Positions 43,132 to 53,140 are shown, counted from the stretch's first letter. The stretch is 64,000 nt of DNA from Pseudorhodoplanes sp. (GCA_019187085.1 JABARS010000003.1:163326-227325), one strand, 5' to 3'. Numbers and translations are program-made. The notes: generated from the sequence alone by a model not told the origin.

Positions 43132-46077
43132 TCAACTTACACCAATCATTCCGGTATCAAGCCAATAACCATCCACGTTTCGGAGCGTCTGCAGTCGCAA
43201 CGAAAGGCGACCGCGAGGTACCTGCTCCTCATTGCGATCGGTAATCAGGTCAATCTTAAATGACTCAGTGCTGCTCTTTCGATCAGTATCGTCTGCCTCA
43301 TCATGCCTAAACGTAACTTTCCATGGCATCGACTTCGCGTATGAGACGCCGGTTCTTGCATCCGCAATATCGAGAAAGAACAGCGGTGTTCCGGGCCAGC
43401 GTTCTAACGGAAGCTGTCGGAAACCAATGAATAGAGGAGAATCCACAGTCAACGTTTGTGACTGTGCTTGGAAGCGCCCATCCTCACGTACGAAGATCAA
43501 ATCGTCTTTCTTAATGGTGCCGTCTCGGAAGATGCGTCCAATGAAATTTGCGGTCGACTCTGTTGTGCTGAAGCCGCCCGTATTCAGAGAAAAGTCAGTG
43601 ATATCCAAATCTTCCGCGAGTGCGCAAAGGAGCGCTCCAACGGCCACTGTCGTCTTCGGGTCTTCAATCGTTCCCAGACGGCCTGCGAATGGGTACCAGC
43701 TACCGACCCGATATTCGTGCATGAAAATGATGCGATGTGGCGGCGTCGGTAGGAACCGTAAGGCCAGATCCCGGATTATAGGTAGGCGCGACGGCCGGCC
43801 CGAAATAAGCAGCACATCGCAGTCGAAACGATGAATTACCTCACACATAAGCGAGAGGATTGGACCCATAACGCCAGCGGCAGTCGCTCCAAGACCAGCA
43901 AAGTCGACATTGAAAGCGACTTGTGAGAGCGAAAAATTCTGCGCTCCTTCCTTCCGGGCGGCATCTTCGAAAAAAGAGACAATGTGTTGAGTAGATCCTG
44001 CTTCGTCACCAGCGATCTCGCCGTATTTAATCGAGTCGCGTTTTTCCGCGAGCATCCCCATCGTTTCGTACTGACCAACGAGGGTCAGTGCAATAGGAAC
44101 GAGAACGCGAGTTACGAACAATTTGCGGAGGTGCTTTGCCAGTGCGTCTTTACCGGTATCAGACATGAAGCCACTGATGAATCGTTCAGGATGACTCATG
44201 CCAGCTTGTTCGAGTGCGGCCATGAGGGGCTTCAATACGTGCACGCCGATTACGGCCTCCAGAATATCATCCCCCGCTCTGCGAAAGCCCTCGCGGAAGT
44301 TTTGCTTTGGCCTCAGGGCATTACCCGCAGCCTCGATGTTGTAAGTGAGAATCATCAGATCGGTCGTGCCGCCGCCAATGTCCAAACTTGCAACCCGTAA
44401 TCGCCGTCCGTCGTCCCCTCCTTTCCTATCACCAACGAGTCTTAAGAACTCGCGGGGCGCTTGACGAAATTTTTCTACGACCTCGTTATAGAGATAAACG
44501 ATCTGTGTGCAGGTAGCCTCATCGTAGGCGATGTTGATCTGTGGTTCGGGTGCCGTGCCGCTGCCAGACTTGCCCCAGTCAAATGCCTCCCACAGCAATT
44601 TCGCAGCCGCGATGCAGCGCTTCTCGTAACACATTCGCTCAACGACGGGCGTCGCGGTAGGTATGGTGAATACCACTCGCTTGAGCCGGCGCGGAACGTC
44701 GGGGTGCTGATGTGCCGTACGATATCCAGGTGAATTAATTTGAACGACGGCTTGTAGAAGCAACTCCAAGACCATAAACGTGAACAATGACGCTCGCGAA
44801 AACTTGGGTTGGAGAGCTGGGCGAGCGTCAGGTCCAAAAAGCTGCACGACATTGCCATCTTGAGTAATCAAATCCATAAGAACGCCATAGACCGGCGTTT
44901 GATCGGGTGCGACGTTTTCGGCAGCGTTAAAGTACCAAGGCTGTTGGTTTTCGCGATCATCCCACAAATACCTCTTCGGACTTGAGAGGCCGGTATCGCC
45001 TTGAGATCCTGTGCTCTTGGCATTGATCCGAAGTGCCTCGGGACCGACTCGGATAAAGCTAGGCCAGTTGAACGCAGCGTCGCGTCCGCCCATGCGGCTC
45101 CAAAAAGAAGAGCCGAATTCGGGTTGGACGAATTCCACATGGCTACGGAAAGGTTCCTGGTAAGCAAATTGCGGACGTGAGATGTCGCGCAATTCGAGCA
45201 CGGTAGCGTCCCGAATGTTCAACTCCTCCCCGATCCCGGTTTCGATTAGGACACCACAAGTCCGGCTATTCCCGATGTCCAAAACAAGGTCGACGTTGAT
45301 TGGGGTAACAGCAGTTGTGCTGGTGGTGTTAAGAAAACGGACAACGGGTATCGGGGCGTTGCTGCTCTTGCCGTCTACGAGCGCCTCGATGCCCTGCAAG
45401 AGTACTAAGAAAAAAGCCCAGTGGGCGCACTGAGCGGGGCTGTCATCCTCGCGCCGTGGAATCCGGATCGAGCGCTCCTTCGTCGCTTGATCGAAGGCTG
45501 CACCAAGCCACCCCTTTACCCAGTCTTCGTCAAGTAACCAGCTGTTGTCTCTCAGCGTAGGCGCAAATTCGAACCGTGTCTCATTGCGCACGTCCTCCGG
45601 AACCGGACAAATGTAGGACCCGCCTTTAATCAGACTTTCCGTTTGACTATCGAACGCAAATGTCAGTCGATGCGTGTTTCCTTGGTCGTCAGGGCTACCG
45701 AGCTTGACTATCCGTAATCGCGCCCAGTTGCTCGGTCCGCGCTCAAACGATTTCCGCCCTTGTGGATCAAGTCCCTTCCGCTTAAGAAACGGTGCTGGTA
45801 ACCAAATCCCATCGTAAGCTTCGAGAGCTCGTTGCAGCTGAACACTGTACGTTAGATTCGAGTTGACCGGCTGACTCGTTTCAGAATCAATAAAACCATC
45901 ACCTTCTTTGCTCGGTTCGATCGGTCGCAGGATATAGAATTGTCGATCTGGACGTTCCTCAAAGGTCTTGGAGAAAGAAAACTTTGGGTCCAACTTGAAT
46001 CCATAGTCGACAAACTGGACGCCAGCGTGTGCGATCAGAGACAGATCTTTTGGAAGCCTTTGAAGTCTTTTTAGCAT
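43132..46077 (-). CDS. srfB: SrfB-family actin-like ATPase
   Basis: A 981-residue SrfB protein with a full actin/Hsp70-type ATPase core. Phosphate-1 DIGNSRTCG is at residues 267-275, phosphate-2 DIGGGTTDL at 566-574, and an adenosine-type motif ISGRPSRLPIIRDLA near 770. The first 260 residues form an extra beta-rich domain not found in Hsp70. It is cytoplasmic. It lies between srfC and the membrane protein at 46129 with gaps of 19 and 51 bases. ATP-driven assembly or remodelling of a complex with SrfC is a reasonable inference; no substrate is known. Confidence 0.9.
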   Translation of the reverse strand: MLKRLQRLPKDLSLIAHAGVQFVDYGFKLDPKFSFSKTFEERPDRQFYILRPIEPSKEGDGFIDSETSQPVNSNLTYSVQLQRALEAYDGIWLPAPFLKRKGLDPQGRKSFERGPSNWARLRIVKLGSPDDQGNTHRLTFAFDSQTESLIKGGSYICPVPEDVRNETRFEFAPTLRDNSWLLDEDWVKGWLGAAFDQATKERSIRIPRREDDSPAQCAHWAFFLVLLQGIEALVDGKSSNAPIPVVRFLNTTSTTAVTPINVDLVLDIGNSRTCGVLIETGIGEELNIRDATVLELRDISRPQFAYQEPFRSHVEFVQPEFGSSFWSRMGGRDAAFNWPSFIRVGPEALRINAKSTGSQGDTGLSSPKRYLWDDRENQQPWYFNAAENVAPDQTPVYGVLMDLITQDGNVVQLFGPDARPALQPKFSRASLFTFMVLELLLQAVVQINSPGYRTAHQHPDVPRRLKRVVFTIPTATPVVERMCYEKRCIAAAKLLWEAFDWGKSGSGTAPEPQINIAYDEATCTQIVYLYNEVVEKFRQAPREFLRLVGDRKGGDDGRRLRVASLDIGGGTTDLMILTYNIEAAGNALRPKQNFREGFRRAGDDILEAVIGVHVLKPLMAALEQAGMSHPERFISGFMSDTGKDALAKHLRKLFVTRVLVPIALTLVGQYETMGMLAEKRDSIKYGEIAGDEAGSTQHIVSFFEDAARKEGAQNFSLSQVAFNVDFAGLGATAAGVMGPILSLMCEVIHRFDCDVLLISGRPSRLPIIRDLALRFLPTPPHRIIFMHEYRVGSWYPFAGRLGTIEDPKTTVAVGALLCALAEDLDITDFSLNTGGFSTTESTANFIGRIFRDGTIKKDDLIFVREDGRFQAQSQTLTVDSPLFIGFRQLPLERWPGTPLFFLDIADARTGVSYAKSMPWKVTFRHDEADDTDRKSSTESFKIDLITDRNEEQVPRGRLSLRLQTLRNVDGYWLDTGMIGVS

Positions 46078-46128
46078 GACCTAGCCGATCGGTTGGCGGA
46101 GCATTGCATAGTGTGGATTGATTGAACG

Positions 46129-47622
46129 CTATCGAGGTCCATACGGCAACTTGAAGGTGAACACTTGCTTAGGCGATTTCTCGCCTTCTATTGTCCCATC
46201 GCGTACCTCGACCTGACGACCGTTGATCCTGAGCTCGATGCGGAAACGGCTAGTTTGTGAGCCGGAAGAACGGCTCTTGTACCGATCTACCTCGACAACA
46301 TATTCACCCGGTGCGGCGCCTGCCTCGTCCCAGTAGATGTTTTCCACGGGCTCGACGCTAAGCGTGTTTTGCGACATGTTTCGATCAACATCGAGAACAG
46401 CGCCGCATGAGCGTTGATTAGCGAAATAGATATGCGAACCGTCAGGACACCGAACATGTAGATCCAAATCATCATCCGTATTCCAGGTGAGAATAAGATT
46501 GACCGCGCCAATTCGCCCTCCTTCCCGCTCAACTCGGGACCGTCCATCGGCCGGGCGTCGGGTCGAGTCTGCGTTCCGTCGACTATCAACGGCGCACGCG
46601 CGGCGCTTTTCCTCGATGCTGCGCTCCAACTGACGCAACTTGTCTAACAATGCACCCTGGCGTGGATTGTCCGGAACAGCGGGCACGCTTGCTATGACAG
46701 CTGGCCCGTCACAGAAATTGATGATGGCGTGACGAATATCATCCCTAGCAACTGGCCAACCGATCGCGCAGTATTTCAGCAGCAGATATCCGATAATGAA
46801 CAGAATTAGAATAAAAAGCGCCCACAAGAGTGTGGAAAGCCAGGCAACGTTGGTTGAAACAAAAGGAAGCGATCTAAATGTGGTGGAGCTCACCACAAGT
46901 CGATAACGGGCCGGATCTCCGTCCCTTCCCAGCGAACGTTGGATTTGTGCTTGCGCGGCAGATTTGAGATTTGCCGGGACAAGCTGCTCTTCAACACGGG
47001 TTTGACCTTTGTTATCTAGCGGGTCAGGGATTTGCGGTTGATTAAGAGCTCGATCAGCGAGCGCCATAAGGAGGCGTATTGGCGTTGCCGGGCCCCGCGG
47101 AACGTGCCCCCAAGCGGCAATTATCGGTTGGTCCTCCACCACAAAGATGTGATCCTCGCTCGGAATTTCGAGCGCTTGAGCCAAGTTGCTGCCCATCAAC
47201 CGATCAATTTCATTGCCGGATTTCTGGAGCTGGTCGGCATGAGTCGAGATCTCATTGATAAGTGGCGCTAGCTTCGCTTCAACCCTCGCTCTTGTCTTGG
47301 AGTCGAGTTCGCTCAATCTCCTGCGAATTCCACCAACTGGCGAATACCACTGCACATCGCCAGTTGCAGGGTCTGCGTTTGGCTGCGCGAAGAGTCGAAT
47401 GTGCTCTTCGGAAAATTTCCTCTTTAGCTCTGCTCGAATTTGCGAGAAGTTTTGGAAAACGGCCACGCCGCTTGGAGCCACAAGTGGCTGCAGGTCGGCT
47501 TGCCTAGTCGTTTCGAGTAAATCCGCTGCCACTGCTATTCTCTTCTTGAGAGCTCCACGTTCATGGCTTGGGTTGCGACGATGTAGTCGATCCGTCGCGC
47601 TGAACGGGCAGCGTTCGGTCAT
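46129..47622 (-). CDS. Membrane protein in SrfA position, with DUF2135-like C-terminal domain
   Basis: A 497-residue protein. Residues 70-180 form a module closely related to the N-terminus of the adjacent protease: LFAQPNADPATGDVQWYSPVGG, a SELD...RVEAKL stretch, then PIIAAWGHVPRG. One transmembrane helix lies at about 261-283. The C-terminal domain from about 374 (NLILTWNTDDDLDLHVRCPD, SCGAVLDVDRN, GEYVVEVDRYK) matches the DUF2135/YfaP pattern and should be periplasmic. It overlaps the protease gene by 62 bases. It sits where SrfA is expected, but I cannot show homology to SrfA. Confidence 0.72.
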   Translation of the reverse strand: MTERCPFSATDRLHRRNPSHERGALKKRIAVAADLLETTRQADLQPLVAPSGVAVFQNFSQIRAELKRKFSEEHIRLFAQPNADPATGDVQWYSPVGGIRRRLSELDSKTRARVEAKLAPLINEISTHADQLQKSGNEIDRLMGSNLAQALEIPSEDHIFVVEDQPIIAAWGHVPRGPATPIRLLMALADRALNQPQIPDPLDNKGQTRVEEQLVPANLKSAAQAQIQRSLGRDGDPARYRLVVSSTTFRSLPFVSTNVAWLSTLLWALFILILFIIGYLLLKYCAIGWPVARDDIRHAIINFCDGPAVIASVPAVPDNPRQGALLDKLRQLERSIEEKRRACAVDSRRNADSTRRPADGRSRVEREGGRIGAVNLILTWNTDDDLDLHVRCPDGSHIYFANQRSCGAVLDVDRNMSQNTLSVEPVENIYWDEAGAAPGEYVVEVDRYKSRSSGSQTSRFRIELRINGRQVEVRDGTIEGEKSPKQVFTFKLPYGPR

Positions 47623-49249
47623 CTGTGGGTGCTTCCGGTTTTGACGACACGGTGCACCGTCCAGACACGAGGTTTGGATTCACACTATGTTGTTTTAGGA
47701 ACTGCACAGCACTGCCTGCAGCGAGGGAATAATGCATTCGGTCAGCTGCACCTTGGGAAGTCATGACGAATGTGTTGATTCCGATGACCCGCCCACACTC
47801 GTCCACCAATGGGCCGCCGCTGTTCCCCGGAGAGATGCTGGCCCGATGTAGGATTACTGGTGTAGGGGTTTCACGGTTCTGTACGACAACAACGGCACCG
47901 TTAGTGAGCGCAAGTTCCGGAATCGAATGCGGGTCACCCTGCAACAGCTTTTTGAAATTTGCGTCCGTCGTCATCACGACTTGCGGAAATCCAGCAGCTA
48001 TAACATTCTGAAGTTGATCCGGAAGTGCATCGGACATCGACAGGAAAACATTGCTTCTTCCATTTTTGAGTTTCAGCAAGGCGTAATCGGGCTGCCCTGC
48101 TTCAGTGCTGGCCGACATCGCAACTTCATCAGCCGGCGTCATTTGAGCTAGGGCCCGATTACCCACAAAGAGCACCCCCCCATTTCCCTCAATCACGTGC
48201 CGGTTCGTCAAAATGAGCTCTGGCGAGATAAAAAAGCCTGTTCCGATGCCACCTTTTGTCACGACGAGCACGGTGGCTTGGCCCAGTAGTTTTGCTAGTG
48301 TGTCCGGCCGTTGACCGCTGTTTGGGAGTGCTTCATCTGGCACTGGGGCGCGCTCTGCCTGAACGGGGGGGGTCAGAGCGGGCGATTCGCCAGGAGAGAC
48401 GTTGCCGGTCTGTCCAGGAGGAATGTTTGGCTGAGCAGGAAGCGGTTCGATTCGTGGGATGCCCCCACCCTCGACTGTACACACGTCGCCCGACAGCCGA
48501 GCCTCCAAGACCCTAATCTGCTCTTCTAGTGCTCGGTTCACTTCGTCTGGATTGGTAGCTCTTGGCGGCCCAACAGGCAGAGCTACGGTCGAGAATCCCC
48601 TTAGCAATACACCGGGTAGCAGCAGGAAAAGCAGGAAAGCTAAAGCTGCCAAACATGCGAAGACCGGGACACGGCTCACAGGCCAAAAAAGCCTTGTTCG
48701 CGACCACGATCCAATCTCATATCCGGGCTCTACGATGGGCGGATTAGTAAAGCTCAAATACGGACCGAGAGTGCGTTCGTGATGGTCTTGAAGGGCGCTG
48801 GTTGTAGTCGCACTCCGCGGGATTGCGCCCCAGCCGGCGATAATCGCTCTACCATCTGCGACTCTGATTGCGTCGGCGCTTTCGATCGACAAAGCGGCCG
48901 TCACGAGAGTCCCGCGCTTGGGATCATCCCTAAGCCGCTCGGCCTCGGCCAGCAGTGCTCTGAGGTTCGCCTCGACCGAGGGGCGCTCGGAGTCTGATAG
49001 TTCAGACAACGATACGGTGTGCTGCGCGCCTAGCGGATCGATCCATTGAATCGCGCCGGCAGGATCGGGACTGGGCTCGGCAAATAGGTTGCCAACGGAC
49101 TCGCCGGCTGCCCTAGAGACGAACGAGCGAAACTCACCGGCACGGTCTATGACCTTACGGCTGTCGACAAAAAGGTCGAGCCGATTGTGTTGTGAGGACG
49201 CCCAAATCGAGGATGCAGGAGCCACACCCACCCCCCAGGGATGGCGCAC
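47561..49249 (-). CDS. Membrane-anchored trypsin-like serine protease
   Basis: A 562-residue protein. Residues 55-145 carry the module shared with the next gene (LFAEPSPDPAGAIQWIDPLG, AIIAGWGAIPR). A transmembrane helix lies at about 195-216. A short coiled coil and a Pro-rich linker (to about 310) lead to a trypsin/DegP-like domain with all three catalytic residues: His351 in LTNRHVIEG, Asp388 in QPDYALLKL and Ser477 in SPGNSGGPL. No PDZ domain is seen. The topology puts the protease in the periplasm and the N-terminal module in the cytoplasm. It heads the minus-strand operon and is divergent from the FGE-like gene. Confidence 0.9.
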   Translation of the reverse strand: MRHPWGVGVAPASSIWASSQHNRLDLFVDSRKVIDRAGEFRSFVSRAAGESVGNLFAEPSPDPAGAIQWIDPLGAQHTVSLSELSDSERPSVEANLRALLAEAERLRDDPKRGTLVTAALSIESADAIRVADGRAIIAGWGAIPRSATTTSALQDHHERTLGPYLSFTNPPIVEPGYEIGSWSRTRLFWPVSRVPVFACLAALAFLLFLLLPGVLLRGFSTVALPVGPPRATNPDEVNRALEEQIRVLEARLSGDVCTVEGGGIPRIEPLPAQPNIPPGQTGNVSPGESPALTPPVQAERAPVPDEALPNSGQRPDTLAKLLGQATVLVVTKGGIGTGFFISPELILTNRHVIEGNGGVLFVGNRALAQMTPADEVAMSASTEAGQPDYALLKLKNGRSNVFLSMSDALPDQLQNVIAAGFPQVVMTTDANFKKLLQGDPHSIPELALTNGAVVVVQNRETPTPVILHRASISPGNSGGPLVDECGRVIGINTFVMTSQGAADRMHYSLAAGSAVQFLKQHSVNPNLVSGRCTVSSKPEAPTDDRTLPVQRDGSTTSSQPKP

Positions 49250-49404
49250 ATCGGTTCTCCCGGAAAGCGCTCAGGCATTGCGATGTCGAGTGTCCAGCTT
49301 GCCCATTGAGATTCGCTCCCTTATTTGGCAACCTAGGCTTGCAGCGAACAATAACGTTCGTGATCGCGCCGTGCAACTGGATTCAGCGGTCGGTGAGAGT
49401 GCGC
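49250..49404. promoter_or_regulatory. Divergent promoter region of the two operons
   Basis: The 155 bases between the protease and the FGE-like gene must hold both promoters. AT-rich parts include TTATTTGGCAACC near 49320 and AACAATAACGTTCG near 49350. The inverted repeat CGAACaataacGTTCG (49338-49353) may be an operator. No consensus promoter is clear. Confidence 0.4.
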
Positions 49405-50427
49405 ATGAGCGTGACCAAGTACAGCCTGTCAGCGGCCTTTTTGGCATGGGGGGCGTGCACTTCCACACTCGTCCAGGCGCAAGGCCCGGTGGTGCCTCCT
49501 TCGACGTCTCATGCCGAGCCAGCGCGCCCTAGCCCGATTCTTCGTCCAGAAGCGCGTCCCGACCAGGTCACCGTTGAAGCCGGCGAACGCAAGAGGATTG
49601 ACGTTCTCGCAAATGATGAAAGGGTGTCCACCGACCCTAGCGTAATTCCGGAAGTGAGGGTGGACGGGCCTGTGGCGTGTGGCACAGCTTCTATTGAGGG
49701 TCGCTTTGTCGTCTATCAGGGGGGCGATGCATGTGTTGGGCAGCGTGTCACTTTCGATTACAGCGCAAATCTGCAAAACGAGTGGGTCACTGGTCAGATT
49801 ACAGTTACGGTGAAGCCTCGTGTAATCGCGTGTGATATTCCCAATCCATCCTGGCAACTAATCAGAATTGAAGGCGGGCGCTTTGACAAGTCGAACGTGC
49901 CTCCAGGTGTTGTTGACTTCGCTGATCTACTTGACGAAACCACATTCACGGTCGGCCCCTTCTGTCTCATACTCGAACCTGTACTTGCGGAAGATGTAGA
50001 AAAATTTTTTGGCTCCATTCCAGAAGAGCAACGACGTGAACAATTTCCAGAAATCTTCGAAACTGCAGGCACTTCATTCCCCACCGGAGAACAAAATCAA
50101 AGGGCTCCCGCCACTAAGATCAGTCGTCGAATGGCAGAAGCTTATGTAAAACAGAAAGCCGAGGCGACTGCACGAAACGTTACATTGCCGACCTTAAATG
50201 AGTACGTTGCAGCGGCATGGGAATTACAGGCTAAACGATCGAACGCGCGCGAGACGAATGTTTTTCTCGTTGCGCTTAGAAGTGGTGGCTTGCAATGGAC
50301 GAGTACCCCATGTGGACCGTCTGGAAGCTTCTGGACGATTGGCCCCAGTGCTCAGGGGCCGCTGACCAAGCTCTGCTATGAGCAATCGCGTCGTGACCGT
50401 ACGGGATTTCGGCTCGTGGTTAAGTAG
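49405..50427 (+). CDS. Secreted FGE-sulfatase-like protein with a cadherin-like segment
   Basis: A 340-residue secreted protein. ATG 49405 gives a signal peptide ending VQA-QGPV. The first part contains a Big/cadherin-like strand pattern (QVTVEAGERKRIDVLANDERV). From about residue 150 (WQLIRIEGGRFDKSN) it follows the formylglycine-generating-enzyme/SUMF1 fold: KISRRMAEAYVKQKAEATARN, LPTLNEYVAAAWEL and the typical end RTGFRLVVK. The paired active-site cysteines of true FGE are not evident in the GLQWTSTPCGPSGSFW region, so a binding or scaffolding role is likelier than catalysis. It is first in the plus-strand operon and divergent from the protease. Confidence 0.75.
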   Translation: MSVTKYSLSAAFLAWGACTSTLVQAQGPVVPPSTSHAEPARPSPILRPEARPDQVTVEAGERKRIDVLANDERVSTDPSVIPEVRVDGPVACGTASIEGRFVVYQGGDACVGQRVTFDYSANLQNEWVTGQITVTVKPRVIACDIPNPSWQLIRIEGGRFDKSNVPPGVVDFADLLDETTFTVGPFCLILEPVLAEDVEKFFGSIPEEQRREQFPEIFETAGTSFPTGEQNQRAPATKISRRMAEAYVKQKAEATARNVTLPTLNEYVAAAWELQAKRSNARETNVFLVALRSGGLQWTSTPCGPSGSFWTIGPSAQGPLTKLCYEQSRRDRTGFRLVVK

Positions 50428-50452
50428 CCGATACACAGGCGGGGAGGAAAAG

Positions 50453-53140
50453 GTGACTACGACGAGGTGGCAAGGAAGCGCTTTTTTGGTGCTCTGCCCA
50501 TTGCTGCTCTTTTTGGGCGCGGGGGAATCCTGGGGCCAACTTCTTGTCAAGTGTGTAGAGAGGAACGAGCGGTTGAATGTAACGGAGTATGCTGTTGCTC
50601 TATCAAGTGACAGCTGGCGCTCTCGTGGACCCTCGGTGAGCGCAACAGCGGTGGTACTTGTTAAGGCCGCGAATGAAAAGGTCTATCCAGTAGCCGGAGG
50701 CTCGATCGACAGGTCGAGAGTGCAACAGAGTCCGCTTCTTGTTCAATGTGATTACGAACGGGAGGGATATCTCAGACGCTCAGGGTTCTTGCTCGAAGTC
50801 ACGCTCACTCCAAAGAGCCAAGCACGAGGAAGTGTGGATGCTTTGCTGGACCGTCTGGATGATTTTTCTCAAGGGCGGCCCATCCCCTTTCGTCAGGCTG
50901 AGTCAAGACCGTTGTTTGTTAGGTTACCTAACCGACCGACCACACTTCCGAATCTAGTAGAAGATTATCTCAAGACGGGGGGAGGAGGCGACGCTGGTTT
51001 CCTATTTGGCTATCCATGGCCAGTCCAGATAAGCATACCGCAAGCAAACGGGTTCACCTCACAGTGGTCCGCAACAAACCAGCAACCAACTACAACGGTC
51101 CAGAGTCCACCGCCTCCTCAGATTGTGCCTAGTGGTCCAGGCGCGGCTCCAGACCAAGTGGCAGTTCCGACTCACAACGCGACATTTAAGATCGATTTTA
51201 GGCGCAGAGATGTGTGGCAGAACGTCAATCTTGAAGAACCGGGACTGATCGTAACATTCGGCTATTGTAACGACCCTAAGAAGCAGGGGTCCGGCTACTT
51301 CTTCCTTTGTACGCCTGCCGCAGATGGCAAGGTGCCATTACGTATCAGAGGCTTCAAAGACGTCAGCATTAGTCAAGTTGAGGCAGCTATTGATGATAGG
51401 CTGGAGGTCGCTGGTTTTCGAAATCCCTATCCGCCTTCTTGGGGAAGAGGGAGCACAGACTTTGTCGACGTTCCTAGCGGTCGACTATCTGAGCTTCTCA
51501 GCCGATCATTTGACATTGATCAAGGAATCCGCGGAACCACTACGTGTGTCGATAAGACCAAACCTATCGATGTGGCTGCAATTCTAAACCACGCGATTTC
51601 ATTTCCCGAGCCCCCGTGCCATCGTTACGAAATCGTCTTCCAAGGCGGCCTGACTTCCCCTTCAGCACAAATACGAGCCGGATGCTTAGCCGGCGCAGAA
51701 ATTTCGGTGCCAGTCCGAAACGGGCGTGTATCCTGCTGGTACAGTCGCCATCAGCCAGCTTCAATCACGCTCAAACTAGATCTGCTTCCCGGATTTGGAC
51801 AAATCGTTCAGCCCCTAGGGCGGGACGCTGTCAGTCAGGGCACGATTAACTTGACGTTCGACCAACTCGCGAGAGCGCTGGTCCCAATTTGGCCTTACAA
51901 CGGTCCCTCACTTTCCGAGATTTTTTATGCCAGTGGCGAGGCCCCACGATATTTCCCTGAGGCGCTGGAGTACACCGACAACGCGGGTAGGAGATGCAGT
52001 CCAGTTTCTCCTGTGCCAACGATAGGATCGGGAAAGTTCGAAATGGCCACGCTGGCCGATGCCGGCTGCAATTTTGTTCCCAGCAAGGCCAAAATAACTT
52101 TCAAGCAGGTCGCCAGCGGACCTAATAGTCCTCCATCGGAAGCATTTGTGGCCTCGTACTTTGACGAGTATACGATCGCGGACACCCGGCCGCGCGGCAT
52201 CGCCAAATTAGATGACTTAAAGATCGCGCTCCCTGCTGGATTTAGCCCGGCCGATGGTAGCGACTACAACAAAAAATTTGGAACCGGCGCAGGGAATTCC
52301 TCTTGGCCCGGAGTATATGTGTTCCGCGGGGAGTGCACGAGACCGACCGAAGGGCGTTTCATCAATTTCCGCGAGATCAAGGGCGAATTCAAGTGGCCAC
52401 TTAGCGCCGCCGTATTTGACGGCAAGATCGAAGAGCCATTGACGATTTGCGCCCCTGCAAAAATTACAAAGGATGGGGGCAGCAAGCCATTCTTCACGTT
52501 CAAGCTTGAAGGTACACGAGCAGTCGGCCCTCGCCGCGTTATTGTGATTGCGAACAGCCAAGGTTTTGCAAAGCAGGCGGGGACAGTACCCGCGCTGCAG
52601 GAGGCGCTTGGGAGGCTGGTTGATGCCGCCTACGAGGCTTACAAGAGTGGCGCCCCGCTCTCACCGATTACGGTGTATTCGGTGGATGGGCAGGACAATT
52701 ACAAGCTGCTGTTCACTGGTGAACAGGCGGCGATAAAGCGGGATCAAACCAAGAGACAGATAGGAGAGAGGCTCGATAGAGCGGCTACAGCTACACCCGA
52801 TTTCCAATCGATCACTTTCCAACCGGAAGTGAAAGGGAACTTAGAAAAAGTAATTTTCGTCATGGATGGCTCCCTCGTGAGCCAAAACAACAAGGCGCAA
52901 CTCGCCCTTCTTGCTAATCAACTTACAAGAAATAATCCAGGCAATTTGGCCTTCTACGTTACGAGCAATAGTTGTGACGAGTGGCGGAGGGACGCTCGGG
53001 AATTTGACTGCTTCCAGTTAGGAGCAAGCCAACCAGCTCGCAGGGATATGTTAGCGAACGCCTTCCTTCCCCTTGTGAGGGCTCCGGCGGACATCACGCA
53101 GGATGGGCCGAACGGGCTAAGGGGGAATCAACCTCAATAG
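50453..53140 (+). CDS. Large secreted protein, unknown family
   Basis: An 895-residue secreted protein. GTG 50453 is preferred: GGGGAGG lies 5 bases upstream and it starts the signal peptide (AFLVLCPLLLFLGAGESWG). An ATG at 50378 would overlap the FGE-like gene by 50 bases. The body is beta-rich with scattered cysteines, as in periplasmic proteins. The last 200 residues (RRVIVIANSQGFAKQAG, then KVIFVMDGSLVSQNNKAQLA) have an alternating strand-helix pattern like a von Willebrand A fold without an obvious MIDAS. No named family is recognised. It shares operon and style with the vWA protein downstream. Confidence 0.72.
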   Translation: MTTTRWQGSAFLVLCPLLLFLGAGESWGQLLVKCVERNERLNVTEYAVALSSDSWRSRGPSVSATAVVLVKAANEKVYPVAGGSIDRSRVQQSPLLVQCDYEREGYLRRSGFLLEVTLTPKSQARGSVDALLDRLDDFSQGRPIPFRQAESRPLFVRLPNRPTTLPNLVEDYLKTGGGGDAGFLFGYPWPVQISIPQANGFTSQWSATNQQPTTTVQSPPPPQIVPSGPGAAPDQVAVPTHNATFKIDFRRRDVWQNVNLEEPGLIVTFGYCNDPKKQGSGYFFLCTPAADGKVPLRIRGFKDVSISQVEAAIDDRLEVAGFRNPYPPSWGRGSTDFVDVPSGRLSELLSRSFDIDQGIRGTTTCVDKTKPIDVAAILNHAISFPEPPCHRYEIVFQGGLTSPSAQIRAGCLAGAEISVPVRNGRVSCWYSRHQPASITLKLDLLPGFGQIVQPLGRDAVSQGTINLTFDQLARALVPIWPYNGPSLSEIFYASGEAPRYFPEALEYTDNAGRRCSPVSPVPTIGSGKFEMATLADAGCNFVPSKAKITFKQVASGPNSPPSEAFVASYFDEYTIADTRPRGIAKLDDLKIALPAGFSPADGSDYNKKFGTGAGNSSWPGVYVFRGECTRPTEGRFINFREIKGEFKWPLSAAVFDGKIEEPLTICAPAKITKDGGSKPFFTFKLEGTRAVGPRRVIVIANSQGFAKQAGTVPALQEALGRLVDAAYEAYKSGAPLSPITVYSVDGQDNYKLLFTGEQAAIKRDQTKRQIGERLDRAATATPDFQSITFQPEVKGNLEKVIFVMDGSLVSQNNKAQLALLANQLTRNNPGNLAFYVTSNSCDEWRRDAREFDCFQLGASQPARRDMLANAFLPLVRAPADITQDGPNGLRGNQPQ

